64,000 bases of DNA. Origin: Sphaerobacter sp. (GTDB lineage Bacteria; Chloroflexota; Chloroflexia; Thermomicrobiales; Thermomicrobiaceae). The translations under genes and the position numbers were made by a program. Under the pieces are notes generated by a model. That model saw only the letters and a list, made by a program, of their open reading frames with translations. It did no database searches and was not told where the DNA came from. Where the stretch lies: assembly GCF_019683595.1 (NCBI RefSeq), contig NZ_JADGHZ010000002.1:1-64000 (forward strand), read 5' to 3'. Shown here one piece after another: positions 42,252 to 51,894 of the stretch; position 1 is the first letter of the stretch; every line of letters begins with the position of its first letter.

Positions 42252-43115
42252 ATGATCTACCACCTCGTGGCCGGAGGCCTCGCTGCCCTCGGCACCGCGC
42301 TCGCATTGGCCTGGAAGTGGCAGCTCGGCATGCGCCGCACCGCGGCGGCCGTCACCGTACTGGCGACCGTGTCGGCCGCCCTCGTGACCGCGCTGGGCAA
42401 TGTCCTCGCGCTCAATGGACGCGTTCGCACCGTGCTCACCACGGCGTCGACGCTCACCGGGGCCTTCTCCGTGCTCGCCTACCGTTTCTACCGCGACCCG
42501 GAGCGCGTGGCCCCCAACCGCGACGATGTCATTGTGAGCCCGGCCGACGGAACGGTCCTCTACATCCACCGGTCGTCGAACGGCGAACTGCCGATCGCCA
42601 CCAAACAGGGCCGGAGCTACACCCTGCGAGAACTGACAGGAACCCCGCTCCAGATGCAACACGCCATCGTCATCGGCATCGGCATGAGCTTCCTGGACGT
42701 GCACGTGAACCGCGCGCCGATCGCGGGCCGCATCGTGTCGCTGCAACGCTTCCCCGGTCTCTTCGGCTCGCTGCGGGATCCGCACATGATCTTCGCCAAC
42801 GAGCGCGTCACGACGGTCATCGAGAACGGCAACCTCCAGATTGCCGTCGTGCAAATCGCGTCGCGTCTGGTTCGCCAGATCGCCTCGTTCGTCAGAGAGG
42901 GCCAGGACGTCGCCTTGGGACAGCGCATCGGTGTGATCCGGCTCGGCTCGCAGGTCGACCTGGTGCTGCCGGCGGTCGAGGGGCTGCGCGTGAACGTCCG
43001 GCCAGGCGACCACGTCACCGCTGGGGAGTCGATCCTCTGCACCCTCGACAGGAGGGGACTTCAAACGGTCGACGTCTCGCGCAGCGTGGAATTGGAGGAA
43101 TCCCGTGTCGAGTAA
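42252..43115 (+). CDS. Phosphatidylserine decarboxylase-related protein
   Basis: YRFYRDPERVAPNRDDVIVSPADGTVLYI, FLDVHVNRAPIAGRI, VIRLGSQVDLVLP (GS at the pyruvoyl processing site). Confidence 0.85.
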   Translation: MIYHLVAGGLAALGTALALAWKWQLGMRRTAAAVTVLATVSAALVTALGNVLALNGRVRTVLTTASTLTGAFSVLAYRFYRDPERVAPNRDDVIVSPADGTVLYIHRSSNGELPIATKQGRSYTLRELTGTPLQMQHAIVIGIGMSFLDVHVNRAPIAGRIVSLQRFPGLFGSLRDPHMIFANERVTTVIENGNLQIAVVQIASRLVRQIASFVREGQDVALGQRIGVIRLGSQVDLVLPAVEGLRVNVRPGDHVTAGESILCTLDRRGLQTVDVSRSVELEESRVE

Positions 43116-44289
43116 CCACCCTGCGTGGGATGATGTCGCGATAGCCAGCGCGGAGGGGCAGTACGGGTCCGCCGCGCAAGGGATGAAAGCGGACAACGAT
43201 CCGGCAACACGGCTCCGCGTCGTGGAGATCGACGCCGAGACGGACCGGCGGTGGGCGGAATTCGTGACTGCCCATCCCGAAGGCCATCTGTATCATCACC
43301 CGGCCTGGTCACAAGTGATCGCAGAGACGTATGGCTACCGACCGGCTCATCTCGCCTGCGAAGACGCAGCCGGGAACCTGCACGGCGTCTTGCCGCTGTT
43401 CTCGCAGCGAGGGCTGCTCAGCGGACGGCGCCTGGTTTCCCTGCCGCACACTCCAGTGTGTGGTCCGTTGACAACCAGCCGCGCAGCGACGGCCGCCCTC
43501 CTCCGCGCCGCGGTGGAACGTGCCGGAGCCGACGGACACCAGGGGCTCCTGATCAAGGCGGACGCGCCGGACCTGAGCACCGACATCCCCGGGCTGGTGC
43601 CGGTCCAGTGGGATCCAACCTACATCGTGGACCTGCCCAGTCCGCCGCAGCCACCCGCCTTCAGTTCGGCTCGGCATCGCGAGCGGATCAAACGGGCGGT
43701 CAAGAAGGCGCTCAAGAATGGGGTGGTCACGCGGGAGGTGCAAACGCGCGACGAGCTGCGCGACTGGTATCACCTGTACCTCACGACCATGCGTCGCCTC
43801 GGCGTGCCTCCGCGGTCGTTCCGCTTCTTCACCGTGGCCTGGGAGCGGCTCAGACCACTGGGGCTGATGTCGGTCCTCCTGGCCGAGCTCCCCACGTCGA
43901 ACGGTACGCAGATGCTCGGTGGATGCGTCTACTTTGCCTGTGCTCGGACAACGTTGTTCGCCTTCACCGGCTATCGTCAGGACGCACTCTCCCTGCGGCC
44001 GAACGATCTGATCCAATGGACGGCCATCCACACCGCCTGGGAGCGAGGACACCATCGGTTCGACCTGGGCGAAGTGGAACCAGGAGACGACGGTTTGGCG
44101 CGCTACAAGTTGAAGTGGGGCGCGGAGCCGCGGCCTCTCTACCGCTACTTCTACCCCGCTCCCAAGGACGTCGTCATGGACGTCGTCGCGTCCCGAGGGC
44201 GAGTACGGGCTGCCGCGCAAGCTACGTGGCGGATCCTGCCCCTCGCGGTCACACAGCAGCTCGGAGAGTGGATCTACCAATACCTGTGA
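43105..44289 (+). CDS. FemAB/GNAT-like acyl/aminoacyltransferase, paralog 1
   Basis: HHPAWSQVIAETYGYRPAHLACED, GEVEPGDDGLARYKLKWGAEPRPLYRYFYP. Confidence 0.82.
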   Translation: MSSNHPAWDDVAIASAEGQYGSAAQGMKADNDPATRLRVVEIDAETDRRWAEFVTAHPEGHLYHHPAWSQVIAETYGYRPAHLACEDAAGNLHGVLPLFSQRGLLSGRRLVSLPHTPVCGPLTTSRAATAALLRAAVERAGADGHQGLLIKADAPDLSTDIPGLVPVQWDPTYIVDLPSPPQPPAFSSARHRERIKRAVKKALKNGVVTREVQTRDELRDWYHLYLTTMRRLGVPPRSFRFFTVAWERLRPLGLMSVLLAELPTSNGTQMLGGCVYFACARTTLFAFTGYRQDALSLRPNDLIQWTAIHTAWERGHHRFDLGEVEPGDDGLARYKLKWGAEPRPLYRYFYPAPKDVVMDVVASRGRVRAAAQATWRILPLAVTQQLGEWIYQYL

Positions 44290-44419
44290 GTCAGGGGGTT
44301 GTCTGCGGTCCAGGGGACCGCGTTACCCGCGTGGACCCCGCTCCGGTCAAACGGGCGCGCTCATTCCATTGGGCGAGGCCGCTGCAACGTCGCCCCGGGG
44401 TTGGGGAAGGAGATTGTGG

Positions 44420-45529
44420 ATGCAACCGGTCATTGAGCACAGCCCTGTCAGGGCACGATCGCTTCGGGTGAGGCTCGTCGATCCGACCACCGATCCCCGG
44501 TGGGCCGAGTTCGTGACGTCCCACCCGGACGGGCTGGCATTCCACCATCCTGCGTGGCTTGCCACGCTGGCCGACACCTTCGGCTTCGCACCCTTTCACC
44601 TCGCCTGCGAGGACGAGCGCGGCACGGTGCACGGAGTGCTGCCGCTCGTGTACCGACGCGGACTGCTCCGCGGCCGTCAACTGTGGTCGTTGCCGTACAC
44701 ACCCCTCGCCGGCCCCCTGGCCCGGAGCCGGGCGGCCTTAGGGGCCTTGGTGCATGCCGCGGTGGACCTGGCCGAGCAGGCCGCCGGGCAGCGCCTACAG
44801 CTTCATTCCGACCTGCCGGATCTGACCGTCCGCGATGTGTCGTTCCTGCGCGTCGACTGGTATCCGAACTACGTCATCGACCTGTCAGATCGGTCGGAGG
44901 CCCCTCGATTTTCCAAGTCCCGGCGCCGGGGAATCGCCAAGGCGGTCCGCGCCGGGGTCCAGGTGCGCGACGCCGATCGTGTCAGCGACGTCCACGCGTG
45001 GTACGACCTCTACGTCCGGACGCTCCGCCGCCTGGGCCACCCGCCTCTCCCGCTCACACTCTTCGAGGCGGCCTGGACCCACATGCGGTCGCAGGGGTTG
45101 CTCCGCCTGCTCCTGGCGGAGCGGGTTGCGGGTGGACGCACGGAGCTCCTTGCCGGCGCCGTCGTGCTCCATGGGACCACCACGGTGACCGATCAGTACA
45201 CCGCCGACCGCCTGGACGCCCGCCAGTACCACCCGAGCGATATGATCCTCGGCCAGGCGATTTACCAAGCATGGGAGGCCGGTTATCGACGCTACGACCT
45301 GGGCAGTGTTGCTCCCGACCAGACTGGCCTCCGACAGTTCAAGGAGGTATGGGGCGCCCGCCCACGCCCGCTCTATCGCTACTTCTACCCGCCCTCCGAC
45401 TGGGGCACCCGCCTGTCTAGGCCGCGCTCACGCACTCAGGGACAGGCCGGGCTTGCCGCTGCATGCTGGCGACGAGTGCCGCTCGCGGCGACGAGGCCCC
45501 TCGGTCGCTGGATCCATCAGTACCTGTAG
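44420..45529 (+). CDS. FemAB/GNAT-like transferase, paralog 2
   Basis: HPDGLAFHHPAWLATLADTFGF, DLGSVAPDQTGLRQFKEVWGARPRPLYRYFYP; GAAGGAGA before ATG 44420. Confidence 0.82.
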   Translation: MQPVIEHSPVRARSLRVRLVDPTTDPRWAEFVTSHPDGLAFHHPAWLATLADTFGFAPFHLACEDERGTVHGVLPLVYRRGLLRGRQLWSLPYTPLAGPLARSRAALGALVHAAVDLAEQAAGQRLQLHSDLPDLTVRDVSFLRVDWYPNYVIDLSDRSEAPRFSKSRRRGIAKAVRAGVQVRDADRVSDVHAWYDLYVRTLRRLGHPPLPLTLFEAAWTHMRSQGLLRLLLAERVAGGRTELLAGAVVLHGTTTVTDQYTADRLDARQYHPSDMILGQAIYQAWEAGYRRYDLGSVAPDQTGLRQFKEVWGARPRPLYRYFYPPSDWGTRLSRPRSRTQGQAGLAAACWRRVPLAATRPLGRWIHQYL

Positions 45530-45558
45530 TGTGCGAGAGTGGTGAAGGGCTGGACATC

Positions 45559-46686
45559 ATGAGCATCGACTACCGCCTGGAAACACCCCTCATACGGGAA
45601 CAATTGCGGGTCACACTGGTCGACCACACGGCCGACTCGCGAGTGGCCTCATTCGTTGAGTCCCACCCAGACGGTCTTCCCTTTCACCACCCGGCGTGGC
45701 TCCAAACATTGGTCGACACATACGGATACCGCGCGGTCGCGTTGGCCTGCGAGGACGACCAGGGGAACCTGCACGGCTTCCTGCCGCTCGTGTACCGCCA
45801 TGGGTGGCTTCGCGGGAAGGCGCTGTGGTCACTCCCGCACACGCCGCTGGCCGGCCCACTGGCTACCAGCGATGCGGCTGCCACCGCCCTGGTGCAGGCG
45901 GCAGTCGAGTTAGCCGAACGCGAGGTAGGGCAGCGCCTGCAGTTCAAGACGCTGGGTCCGGACCTCAATCAGCGCGCTCCGACCTTGCAGCGGGTGGAAT
46001 GGTACCCGACGTACGTGATTCCGCTGCCGGACCGCACAGGCCCATTACGGATCGGCGCCCCTGGATACCACCAGGACATCCGGCGCGGGGTGAGGAAGGC
46101 CACGGAATACGGTCTCCGGGCACGGGAGGGTAAGAGCATCGACGACCTGCATGCATGGTACCGGCTCTACCTCGCAGGCATGCGCCAAAAGATGTCGCCC
46201 CCCAACCCGTTCCGTTTCTTCGAAGCTGCCTGGCACCACCTGCACCCGCGGGGATTCCTGCGACTCATTCTAATCGAACAGCGATCGGGAGGCTCATCCG
46301 AGTTGGTCGGCGGAGCGATCACCGTCCTGGTATCGCAGACGGCGGTCGGCGAGGGTATCGGTCAGCGTGACGGCACGAGCACGCTCCACCTCCACGATCT
46401 CCTGTACTGGGAGTCGCTCCACATCGCGTGGGAGGCGGGTTGTCGTTCCTTCGACCTGGGAAACGTGCCGACCGGTCAAGAGGGCTTGGCGCGTTACAAG
46501 CGGAAGTGGGGCGGCGTGCCACATCCTGTCTACCGCTACTTCTACCCCGCGAGCCCGCAGAACGCCCGGCTCCCCAGCCCCACCTCGCTCCAGCAGCGGA
46601 TGGGGCGGCTGGGTCAGGCGGGCTGGCGCCGCGTGCCACTCGCCGCGACAGCATGGATCGGGTCGGTGGTCACGCACTACCTGTGA
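45559..46686 (+). CDS. FemAB/GNAT-like transferase, paralog 3
   Basis: HPDGLPFHHPAWLQTLVDTYGY, DLGNVPTGQEGLARYKRKWGGVPHPVYRYFYP. Confidence 0.82.
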   Translation: MSIDYRLETPLIREQLRVTLVDHTADSRVASFVESHPDGLPFHHPAWLQTLVDTYGYRAVALACEDDQGNLHGFLPLVYRHGWLRGKALWSLPHTPLAGPLATSDAAATALVQAAVELAEREVGQRLQFKTLGPDLNQRAPTLQRVEWYPTYVIPLPDRTGPLRIGAPGYHQDIRRGVRKATEYGLRAREGKSIDDLHAWYRLYLAGMRQKMSPPNPFRFFEAAWHHLHPRGFLRLILIEQRSGGSSELVGGAITVLVSQTAVGEGIGQRDGTSTLHLHDLLYWESLHIAWEAGCRSFDLGNVPTGQEGLARYKRKWGGVPHPVYRYFYPASPQNARLPSPTSLQQRMGRLGQAGWRRVPLAATAWIGSVVTHYL

Positions 46687-46736
46687 GCATCACCCAGCGG
46701 CGGCACCGGACGGGAGACAGTGAGGGGTTGGATGGT

Positions 46737-47861
46737 ATGGCAACTGAATCAGTCCCGCGAACCGAACATCGTTCCGGCGGACTCCGCGTCAATCTCGTCG
46801 ACCCCACGGCGGACCCCCGCTGGGCGGCATTCGTATCGGCACATCCGGACGGGCTGGCCTTCCACCACCCCGCCTGGCTCGCCACCCTGGCCGACACCTT
46901 CGGCTACCCCCCTGCTCATCTCGCCTGCGAAGACGACCAGGGCAGACTGCATGGGGTGCTGCCGCTGGTCTACCGCCGCGGCCTGATACGCGGCCGCCAG
47001 CTCTGGTCACTCCCCTGCACGGCCGTGGCCGGTCCGCTCACCACCAGTGCCGAAGCGGCCGAGGCCCTGATCCAGGCGGCGATCAGGCTGGCCCAGGAAC
47101 CGCCCGCCCACCGGCTGGTACTTCACTCGATGGTGCCGGACCTCGATCCGGGAGGCACCGTTCTCTCCAGGGTCGAGGGCATCCCGACCTACGTGATCGA
47201 TCTTCCGGAGCGCACGGAGCCGCTCCGGGTTGGGGCTGCCGGCAAGCACAGCGTCATCAAACGCGGGGTGAAAAAGGCACATGAATATGGCTTGCGGCTG
47301 CGAGAAGCCGAGCGCTTCGAGGACCTGGTCGCGTGGTATCGCCTGTACGTGGGAACGATGCAAGAGAAAGAATCCCCGCCTCTCCCCTTCCGCCTGTTTG
47401 ATGCAGCCTGGCACTACCTGCGCCCGGAAGGAATGCTGCAGCTCCTCGTGGTCGACCAGCCGAGAGGAAACGGGACGGAACTCATCGGGGGCGAGATTCT
47501 GCTGCTCAATTCGCAGACCGTTCTTGGCGAGTACCTCGCCCGCAGCCCCATCTCGAGGCAGCTTCACGGTCACGACCTGATCCAATGGCACATCGTCCAT
47601 TCGAGCTGGGACGCGGGATATCGTCGCATCGACCTCGGCGACGCCCATCCGGAGAGCGGTCTGGCACGGTACAAGCGCAAGTGGGGCGGACAGCCACGGC
47701 CGATGTATCGCTACGTGGAACGTCGTCCGTCGACGACGCAGGCCGGCACCAGTGGCCCATCACGCGGAAGTAAGCTTCGGCAGTTGGCGAAGCCGGCGTG
47801 GCGCCGCATGCCACTCCCAGTCGCGGCGCGTGCAGGGGCCCTCGTCTACCGCTACGCCTAG
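46737..47861 (+). CDS. FemAB/GNAT-like transferase, paralog 4
   Basis: HPDGLAFHHPAWLATLADTFGY, DLGDAHPESGLARYKRKWGGQPRPMYRY. Confidence 0.82.
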   Translation: MATESVPRTEHRSGGLRVNLVDPTADPRWAAFVSAHPDGLAFHHPAWLATLADTFGYPPAHLACEDDQGRLHGVLPLVYRRGLIRGRQLWSLPCTAVAGPLTTSAEAAEALIQAAIRLAQEPPAHRLVLHSMVPDLDPGGTVLSRVEGIPTYVIDLPERTEPLRVGAAGKHSVIKRGVKKAHEYGLRLREAERFEDLVAWYRLYVGTMQEKESPPLPFRLFDAAWHYLRPEGMLQLLVVDQPRGNGTELIGGEILLLNSQTVLGEYLARSPISRQLHGHDLIQWHIVHSSWDAGYRRIDLGDAHPESGLARYKRKWGGQPRPMYRYVERRPSTTQAGTSGPSRGSKLRQLAKPAWRRMPLPVAARAGALVYRYA

Positions 47862-48350
47862 CCGGTTCCCCTTCCACCCAGGGCCGCACGAGCTCGGACC
47901 ACCGTGCGGTTCCGCGCGGAGTTCGCCATGTCTGAACGCGGCTCTAATGAGTTCCCTGCCGCTAACCCTCAGTAACATTACTGTTATCGACTCCACGCAC
48001 AACGTAAGGGTCCCTGTTAATCGGCCCAGACCATACTGACATACGGAAACTCCGGTCGATGGTCGGGAGTTGCGTCGGTCGGTGGAGAAGTCACGACGCC
48101 GACCCGATCAGCACGTAGCGCGCGACTGGAGCTGCGCGGGTCACTGTCCCCCGCCCAACGGTCCATTCGGCGCGGACGTACGCTGCACTCCGCCGCAGCG
48201 GCCACGTCACCCTCACCGGCGCTCACCGCGCGAGGTAGGCCGGTGAACCGAATGGGCGCGACAGGGACGGTCACAGTCTGGGAGCTGCCCCAACCTCGAC
48301 GGAGACCGACGGAGTATCGCGCGGCAGCTTCCCTAGACGAGAGTGGTGGA

Positions 48351-49985
48351 ATGGAACTACGCGCCTACGCGGCCATCCTGTGCCGCCGGAAGTGGATCGT
48401 TCTCCTCACGGTTCTGACAGCATTGGGAGTCGCGGTCGCCGCAAACCGGATCATCGCGCCTGTCTACGTCGCGACTGCGACGGCTCGGGTCTCGGTCACG
48501 TCGGGCTCGATCGACTACGTGATTCGGGATCCCACCTATACGGACCGCCTGCTCAACACCTATCTGACGCTCGTCACCAGTCACTCCGTGCGCGAGCAGG
48601 TGGCGAAAGAACTGAATCTCAATACGCTGCCGGAAATCTCCGGGACCGCCCCGGCGAACTCGGAACTCCTGCATGTCAGCGCCTCCCACCGCGACCCGGC
48701 CATGGCTGCCGCGATCGCCAACGCCGCCACCGCGGCACTGGCCGCTCAGGTGGAAACCGCCCAGCAGTCGAACCCAGAGTCCGCCCAGGCACTGGGAGAG
48801 GATTTCGCGGCGGCCCAGCAGGCCCTGCTCGATGCACGGCTCAAGTACGAGTCGCTGGCATCGGATCCACAGGCGGACCCGAACGATGTCGCTTCCGCGC
48901 GGATCGAGCTCGACCTGCGGCAGCAGGAATACAGCTCCCTGCAGACACAATATGACCGCGCTCGAGTGACCGAGGCGACTCGCCGCGACACGATCGTTCT
49001 GGCGGACCCGGCCGTACCACCGGAGAGCCCGAGCTCGCCGAACCAGTTGCTGAACCTGGCCCTTGGTCTCGGCGCCGGGCTCGTCGGTGCCATCGGGCTC
49101 GCGTTCCTCTTCGAGAATCTGGACGATCGGCTCTACACGACTGGGGCCATCCGTCGCGCGGCACGCGTACCGATCCTCGCGGTGATCCCGCGTTCCGGGC
49201 GACGTGCCCGCATCTTGTTGGTCTCTGCTAACGCTCGCCTGCTCGAAGCGTTCCGCTGGCTGCGGACCAATCTGCTTTATCAGAGCGCACGGCAACCGCT
49301 CAAGACGATCGTGATCACCAGCTCCCAACGCGGCGAGGGGCGTTCCACCGTGACGGCCAATCTCGCCTTCGTACTCGCCGGGGCGAACCGCCGCGTGATC
49401 ATCATCGACGCCGACCTGCGCTCGCCGCGACAGCACCAGTTCTTCGGGTTGTCGAACCACTGTGGGCTCACCAGCGTGCTGCGCGACGAGGCATCGGTGG
49501 CTGACGCGCTCCAGACGACCACCATCCCTCGGATCCAGGTACTGACCAGCGGCCCCGAGCCGTCGTATCCGCCGGAACTGCTCGGCTCGGAGCGGATGCG
49601 TCAGCTCCTGACCGAGCTGCGAGCGACGGCGGACTTGATCCTGCTCGATGCGCCACCGCTTGAACAGGTGGCGGATGCAGCGATTCTGGCCGGGATCGTC
49701 GACGGCGTCATTCTCGTGGTCCAGAGCGGGCGCGCCCGCGAAGGGGCCGTCGTCGCCGCCATCCGCAAGCTCGACACGCTTCAGGCGCGCGTGGTCGGGG
49801 TCGTGGCCAACCAGGCCGACGCTGACGACGGCGAGCCGGCGGAGAGCTACGACGCAGTCCCAACCGCTCGTCTGATCACGCATGAGAACCCGACACCAGT
49901 GGCTGTCCGAAACGGGCGGCCTTCGCGGCTGCGCCAGCGGTTCGCGGAGGCCGAGTCAGAGTCGTCTCTGCGTGGTGATGAGTGA
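48351..49985 (+). CDS. Wzz/BY-kinase-like polysaccharide co-polymerase
   Basis: Wzz N-domain (ELRAYAAILCRRKWIVLL), altered Walker A SSQRGEGRSTVTAN, Walker A' IIIDADLR, Walker B LILLDAPP. Confidence 0.88.
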   Translation: MELRAYAAILCRRKWIVLLTVLTALGVAVAANRIIAPVYVATATARVSVTSGSIDYVIRDPTYTDRLLNTYLTLVTSHSVREQVAKELNLNTLPEISGTAPANSELLHVSASHRDPAMAAAIANAATAALAAQVETAQQSNPESAQALGEDFAAAQQALLDARLKYESLASDPQADPNDVASARIELDLRQQEYSSLQTQYDRARVTEATRRDTIVLADPAVPPESPSSPNQLLNLALGLGAGLVGAIGLAFLFENLDDRLYTTGAIRRAARVPILAVIPRSGRRARILLVSANARLLEAFRWLRTNLLYQSARQPLKTIVITSSQRGEGRSTVTANLAFVLAGANRRVIIIDADLRSPRQHQFFGLSNHCGLTSVLRDEASVADALQTTTIPRIQVLTSGPEPSYPPELLGSERMRQLLTELRATADLILLDAPPLEQVADAAILAGIVDGVILVVQSGRAREGAVVAAIRKLDTLQARVVGVVANQADADDGEPAESYDAVPTARLITHENPTPVAVRNGRPSRLRQRFAEAESESSLRGDE

Positions 49986-50782
49986 GCATGGCACGCGCTC
50001 AACGTCACTGGCGGGAATCCCAGAGCACCGGGCTGCGCCTAGGGAAGGACAGGGTCATGATGCAAGCCCAGCAGGCGGTGGAGATCCCAAGGGCCGTGGT
50101 TACGCACGTCGATCAACGGCGCCTGCGCTACTACGCCACCAAGCGCTGCATCGACGTCGTCCTGTCCAGCGCAGCTCTGGTGCTGCTGTCGCCGGTGATG
50201 CTGGTGATCGCGCTGGCGATCAAACTGGACTCTCGCGGACCGGTGATCTTCGCTCACGAACGGGTAGGCGCACGGATGCGGCGTCGTGGAACGACCGTCG
50301 CCTGGGAGATCCGGCCGTTCCGGTTCTACAAGTTCCGCTCGATGGTGCACAACGCGGACGAATCGCTCCATCGGGCACACATCGCCGCCTACGCAAGCGG
50401 GCAGGTGCAACGCGGACCCGGCAAGGGTGGCTTCAAGCTCACTGGCGACCCCCGGATCACCCGGGTCGGACGCTTCCTGCGGGCCACCAGCCTCGACGAA
50501 CTGCCGCAACTCGTCAACGTGCTCAAGGGCGACATGAGTCTCGTCGGGCCACGGCCGGTGCCGCCCTATGAGGTCGAGCACTACGAGTCGTGGCACTTCG
50601 AGCGGCTGGCAGCACTGCCCGGAATCACCGGGTTGTGGCAGGTCACCGGCCGCTGCGCGCTCACCTTCGACGAGATGATCGCGCTCGACCTTGAGTACGT
50701 GCGGAACCAGTCAACGGTGCTGGACCTCAAGATCTTGGCCCGGACCGTTCCGGCGGTGCTCCGGGGCACCGGAGCTGGATAG
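49982..50782 (+). CDS. Bacterial sugar transferase (undecaprenyl-phosphate phosphoglycosyl transferase, single-TM form)
   Basis: [81 protein letters not shown]. Confidence 0.93.
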   Translation: MSMARAQRHWRESQSTGLRLGKDRVMMQAQQAVEIPRAVVTHVDQRRLRYYATKRCIDVVLSSAALVLLSPVMLVIALAIKLDSRGPVIFAHERVGARMRRRGTTVAWEIRPFRFYKFRSMVHNADESLHRAHIAAYASGQVQRGPGKGGFKLTGDPRITRVGRFLRATSLDELPQLVNVLKGDMSLVGPRPVPPYEVEHYESWHFERLAALPGITGLWQVTGRCALTFDEMIALDLEYVRNQSTVLDLKILARTVPAVLRGTGAG

Positions 50783-50796
50783 TCGACGCACGAGCT

Positions 50797-51894
50797 ATGG
50801 GAGGACGGAGGGACATGGCTGAACAAATAGGCATCGCGGTCCTCGGCTGCGGCTACTGGGGCGTCAACTACGTCCGGGTCTTCAACGAGATCCCAGAGAC
50901 ACGCGTAGTCGTAGCCTGCGACCAGCGGCCCGAGCGGGTGCGCGAGATCGCTCAGCGGTACCCCGGTATCGCCGTGACCACGGATGTGGCCGACGCCCTC
51001 GCCATGCCGGGTGTCGATGCCGTGGTGGTCTGCACCGAGGCGACCTCACATCATCGCGTGGCCCGCGAGTGTTTCCGCGCCGGGAAACACGTCCTCATCG
51101 AAAAGCCGATCGCGACGACGAGCCAGGACGCCGAGGACCTGATCGCGGCGGCCAATGCCCGCAAGTTGACCCTCATGGTCGGGCACACCTTCCTCTACAA
51201 CGCGGGCGTGCAACGCGTGAAGGAGTACATCGACCGGAAAGAGGTCGGCCGGATCTATTACCTGTACGCGCGCCGCACCAACCTCGGCCCGATCCGGAAA
51301 GATGTCAACGCGCTCTGGGATCTCGCGCCGCACGACATCTCCATCTTCAACTACTTCATGGATTCCGCTCCGCTGTGGGTCAGCGCGGTCGGCTCCCGGG
51401 CTCTGCGTAACGGTCGCGAGGACGTTGGCTTCATCGTCCTCGGGTACCCCGACAACGTGCTCGGCCAGATCCATGTGAGCTGGGCTGATCCCCACAAGGT
51501 TCGCGAAGTGGTGGTCGTCGGGAGCGACAAGCGGATCGTCTTCAACGACCTCCAGACCATGGAGCAAGTGCGCGTCTTTGAGAAAGGCGTTGCCCCGTTG
51601 ATGCAGAACGGGGAGGGCATCGGCGGAGACCAGCTTGTGGTGCGCGACGGCGACATCATCAGCCCCAGCATCCAGCCCCGGGAACCGCTCAAGACCCTCG
51701 CTGCCCACTTTGCTGAGTGCGTGATCCACGGCCGCCGGCCGCTCACGGACGGCCCCGCCGGGCGGGATGTCGTGCGTGTTCTCGAGGCAGTGGATAAGTC
51801 GATGGCCATGCGTGGCACGCCGGTCGAACTCACGAACACGAAGGAGTCGCTCTATGTCTACCCTGCAGAGTCAGCGTCGCATCCCCTTCGTTGA
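50797..51894 (+). CDS. Gfo/Idh/MocA-family oxidoreductase
   Basis: VLGCGYWGVNYVRVFNEIPE, CTEATSHHRVARECFRAGKHVLIEKPIA. Confidence 0.93.
   Translation: MGGRRDMAEQIGIAVLGCGYWGVNYVRVFNEIPETRVVVACDQRPERVREIAQRYPGIAVTTDVADALAMPGVDAVVVCTEATSHHRVARECFRAGKHVLIEKPIATTSQDAEDLIAAANARKLTLMVGHTFLYNAGVQRVKEYIDRKEVGRIYYLYARRTNLGPIRKDVNALWDLAPHDISIFNYFMDSAPLWVSAVGSRALRNGREDVGFIVLGYPDNVLGQIHVSWADPHKVREVVVVGSDKRIVFNDLQTMEQVRVFEKGVAPLMQNGEGIGGDQLVVRDGDIISPSIQPREPLKTLAAHFAECVIHGRRPLTDGPAGRDVVRVLEAVDKSMAMRGTPVELTNTKESLYVYPAESASHPLR

Noticed and set aside
41853-43196. 447-aa minus-strand ORF
   Set aside because: Antisense to the ATP-grasp and PSD-like genes; composition typical of a shadow frame
47928-47975. 15-aa leader peptide ORF (MSERGSNEFPAANPQ)
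   Set aside because: Too short and no attenuator structure identified; could be chance
48357-49883. 508-aa minus-strand ORF
   Set aside because: Shadow ORF opposite the Wzz/BY-kinase gene with no recognisable motifs
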